Below are positions 61,358 through 64,000 of a stretch of 64,000 bases of DNA, in pieces. Numbering within the stretch: position 1 is the first letter of the stretch; each line of letters opens with the position of its first letter. The notes beneath the pieces are model-generated. The model was not told where the DNA came from and made no database searches. It saw only the letters and a list, made by a program, of their open reading frames with translations. A program made the translations under genes and the position numbers. Origin of the DNA: Stercorarius parasiticus (taxonomy: Eukaryota; Chordata; Aves; Charadriiformes; Stercorariidae); NCBI GenBank assembly GCA_013396915.1, contig VWZL01005205.1:248001-312000 (forward strand), given 5' to 3'.

Positions 61358-62721
61358 CATCAAACATTACTGGAGTCCTTACACTCATAGTATAGGCCTT
61401 TCAAGTTCTAAGACACGTAATGATTTTAAAACCAGCCGTTTGCCTTCCACGTCATCTTCATCTAGAGTTCTCAAAGCACTCCCTAAACAGTCAGGGTAGA
61501 ATAAGCAGTGTCTAACCCCTGGGAAGACAACACTTCAACTCCTCTTCAAGCTGTCGATTCGACACGTGTCTATCTTATATTTTCATTAACAACAAAGCTT
61601 CTGTGGCCTCTAGCAAAAAACAGCATGTTAGTGTTAGTTTTTCATGCTGAATGATGGGCAGTTAAGCAGTGGCTACAGGTAGGAGACCTGAACTCAGCCT
61701 TCACATCACTTCTCAGTATTAATCTGTGTATGTAATGAGGAGGGTTTTACAGCCCAGCCACATATTTGATGAATAAGTTGTCTGAGTGCAGTGCTAATGT
61801 GTGACCTGGCTCTGGTTTTGTATCCTCCTTTGTGAAAGGCCACACACAACTATTGCTGCTTGTAAAATGCTACAGAAAGCTTCCAGTTGTAGGAGCAAGG
61901 AGTTTGTTTTAGCTAGTCATATTATTCAGGTCACCAGAGTATGTCATGTTTTGAAAGTACAATCTCCAAGCTACGTATCTCCTGGGAAATGTTAAAAGCT
62001 ATCATTTTCACTCTCTCACTCTGACTCAGTGCTTCACCACTGAGAATTTGTGTGCTTTTTGTTGTTGTTGGAGTTTTACGTTATTTGGGTTTTGCTTTTT
62101 TCTTTTCCTCCAAGTAACAAAGACAACAGTTCCCCATCTAGGAACATATCTACCTAACATACTGAAAAGGGGAAGATGGCATACATATTCTAGTGTGTGC
62201 CTTCCCTGTGTTCTCCTCTGCTCCCTGAAGAATCATTCCCCCCGGCATTTGATACATTTGTGCTAAGACACACTTTGGGTAATAAGGAAAAGCCCCAGCC
62301 AGCACAGGCTGTTGAGGCACATTAATTTCATACATTAATCCAGCCTGGTTCCTTAGCAGGGAGAGCTTTAGTGACAACCCACACAACCTGCATGCATTTG
62401 TGGACTGGCAGTACTGGCTGCAAGTGGACTAGGACCATCTTTGCTCTGGCTCCTCCAGAAGGTTGGCTCACCAACCTTCAACAGCTTGCTTCATGGGAGA
62501 GGATCTTAGATAAGTCCCAGTGGGCAGCTCAAAGAGGCATAAAAATGCCTCTATCTTAAAAACAACAACAGCTTGGATGGGCAGACATTTCCTTACTTTT
62601 AATTACTTTATGTTCTTCTGGGATTAATTCTACAGTTTATATTATCATATATAGCATATTTCTCTTATTAATGCATCATGGGGTTTTTTTATTTATAGAA
62701 CTGTACTGTGCTCCAATAAAT
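61358..62721. other. Non-genic unique sequence
   Basis: No gene recognised. A block at 61480-61560 and the string GTAGGAGACCTGAACTC near 61680 have the feel of old repeat sequence, but I cannot name a family. Confidence 0.55.
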
Positions 62722-62935
62722 ATTTGTGGCAGTGAGTTCCCAGAGTTAATCACATGTTGTGCAAGAAGCATTTATTTTTATGTTTCCATTTTAAATTCAG
62801 TTAACGTTTAATTCCATTGACTGTCCTGTGACTGTCTGGCCATTCTTATGTTACTGCTTTCTGTAAAAATATACACTTCTATGATTTTTAATTCCTTCTC
62901 CTGAACAAATTTGTTCTATCCTCTCCTTCCAACTG
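62722..62935 (-). mobile_element. Relic of an ancient CR1/L3-type LINE (minus strand)
   Basis: The stretch carries GTGGCAGTGAGTTCCCAGAG, TTAATCACATGTTGTGC, AAGAAGCATTTATTTT, TTTAAATTCAG, ATTCCATTGACTGTCC and, further on, ATGATTTTTAATTCC and TCTATCCTCTCCTTCC. Order and spacing match, from memory, the reverse complement of the 3' part of old CR1-clade (L3-like) elements shared by amniotes. Divergence is high, so this is a relic that predates the avian CR1 copies elsewhere in the window. Confidence 0.5.
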
Positions 62936-64000
62936 CTGTGAAGTTCAGATGAGATGGGAAGAGGGATGGCCTGCAATTAAATGCCAGGGAACAGACCTCT
63001 GTGAGAAGAGTCAGACTCTCTGAGGGTAGTTTCTTAGGAAAAAAAATTCAAAAATGGCAGTGCTGACCTACTTTTTCCCTTTGTTTCACAAATTTCATTT
63101 ATTTACTGCTCCAGTTGCTTGAAATTTTATTTCTCATCCCACAGCAGCTGGAAGACAGAAGTTGTCACATGATTCCTCTTTTCTTCCTGCCGTGACCATA
63201 CTAGTAATGAAATCTCACATATTATCAGAGTTGATCCGAGAGCTGTGGAAGGATTTTGTCCAGTCATGAAAATCTTAGAGTTTGTAAGATTGGTTTGATT
63301 GATTTTTCAAAAACAGTCACAACTGTGTCTCCACCTTTAAAACTCATTTTAATTTGATTTTCAGGTTTCTCATGGACTAACTTGAGGAACAGGGAAATGA
63401 GGAGTAAGCAGAGCTATATGGAAATAAATTCTATTTAGCCTGAGACTGAAAGTTGTTACTTGGTAAGATAACGCTACGGTTGTTGAGTATGTCTGGCTAG
63501 GTCAGACTGTGGTCATACTTAAATCGGAGGTAGCATTTTCCAGCTGAATGCTATCATTATTACTGTTATTAATTCCTAAATTTTTCCTTTTAAAAATCAG
63601 AACCCCCAAACATGTAGCAAACCAAAAGCAGCATTGCTATATAACTGATGTAAGAACTTTCTGTACTTCATAACAACAGCCCTAATCTATTACAAGTTGC
63701 ACACATAAAACCCAGAGTACAGCTGGGAGGAAAGGATGGAGGGAGAGGCTCCAGGCTACTAACAACTGTGCTGACAAGACCAGCTTCAAAGTTGCCCGAG
63801 CATGACAAAAAACAGCTGGCCTGTGTTTGCATGTTTCTCTGAGAAAAAATGAGACTGCTCAAAAGCTTTTCAATGAGAAAATGAGTGAAAGAACAATCAC
63901 ATTACAAACAGTCCCTCCAGCCTGCACTACCTACAGCTGACAAGGGGTGAGGATGTTACTTCTGGACCCTCCTTAATAAGGTTTAAAATTAAAAAAAAAA
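62936..64000. other. Non-genic unique sequence to window end
   Basis: No gene or repeat recognised. The window ends in a run of ten A (63991-64000) preceded by TTTAAAATT. With no transcript evidence this cannot be called a poly(A) tail or a retroposon end, because the sequence is cut there. Confidence 0.55.

Noticed and set aside
1..64000. Bacterial features: operons, ribosome binding sites, CRISPR arrays, insertion sequences.
   Set aside because: Coding density is near zero and the repeats are avian; none of these applies.
63991..64000. Terminal run of A as a possible poly(A) tail.
   Set aside because: The window is cut here, and A-runs of ten or more occur elsewhere in it; no retroposon body precedes it.

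Overview
The window looks like non-coding DNA from a bird nuclear genome. The strongest evidence is three truncated CR1 LINE copies. One of them (about 25912-26052) keeps the typical avian CR1 3' end, with the ATGATCTTTAAGGTCCCTTCCAACCC-type block and the short direct repeat GATTCTGTGAT. An LTR-like repeat fragment at 9215-9515 resembles, from memory, a family I associate with birds outside the chicken lineage, so a neoavian or similar species is a plausible guess. Base composition is around 40% GC, interspersed repeats are sparse, and there is no CpG island, tRNA, rRNA, CRISPR array or operon structure.

I recognise no gene. Open frames are what chance gives in this much AT-rich DNA: the longest ATG-initiated one is 191 codons (58371-58946, minus), followed by a crowd of 60-160 codon frames, many starting only at GTG or TTG, which is not a normal start here. 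The window is best read as intergenic sequence or the inside of very long introns. Several short stretches still look like exons or small coding frames and are listed at low confidence: splice-bounded open segments at 3173-3260, 4571-4753, 24137-24226 and 40938-40997, and two short ORFs with unusually protein-like composition at 19185-19307 and 61217-61357.

Layout. 1-9.2 kb: unique sequence with two candidate exons and simple A- or CA-rich patches. 9.2-9.5 kb: internally deleted LTR-like fragment. 9.5-25 kb: unique sequence, including an AT-rich block (15.3-16.1 kb) that looks like a conserved non-coding element, a candidate exon/small ORF at 19.2 kb, a CRE-octamer cluster at 22.3 kb and a perfect 25-bp tandem duplication at 25.03 kb. 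25.9 kb: youngest CR1 copy. 26-36 kb: unique sequence with an (AAAG)14 microsatellite at 34.0 kb. 36.1-36.4 kb: minus-strand CR1. 36.4-46 kb: unique sequence with several probable ancient repeat relics and a degraded CR1 at 42.7 kb beside a G-run. 46.3 kb: helically spaced GATA motifs. 46-64 kb: unique sequence, an 18-bp palindrome at 55.2 kb, the 191-codon frame, the 46-codon frame and a relic of an ancient CR1/L3-type LINE at 62.7-62.9 kb. No set of genes working together can be described.
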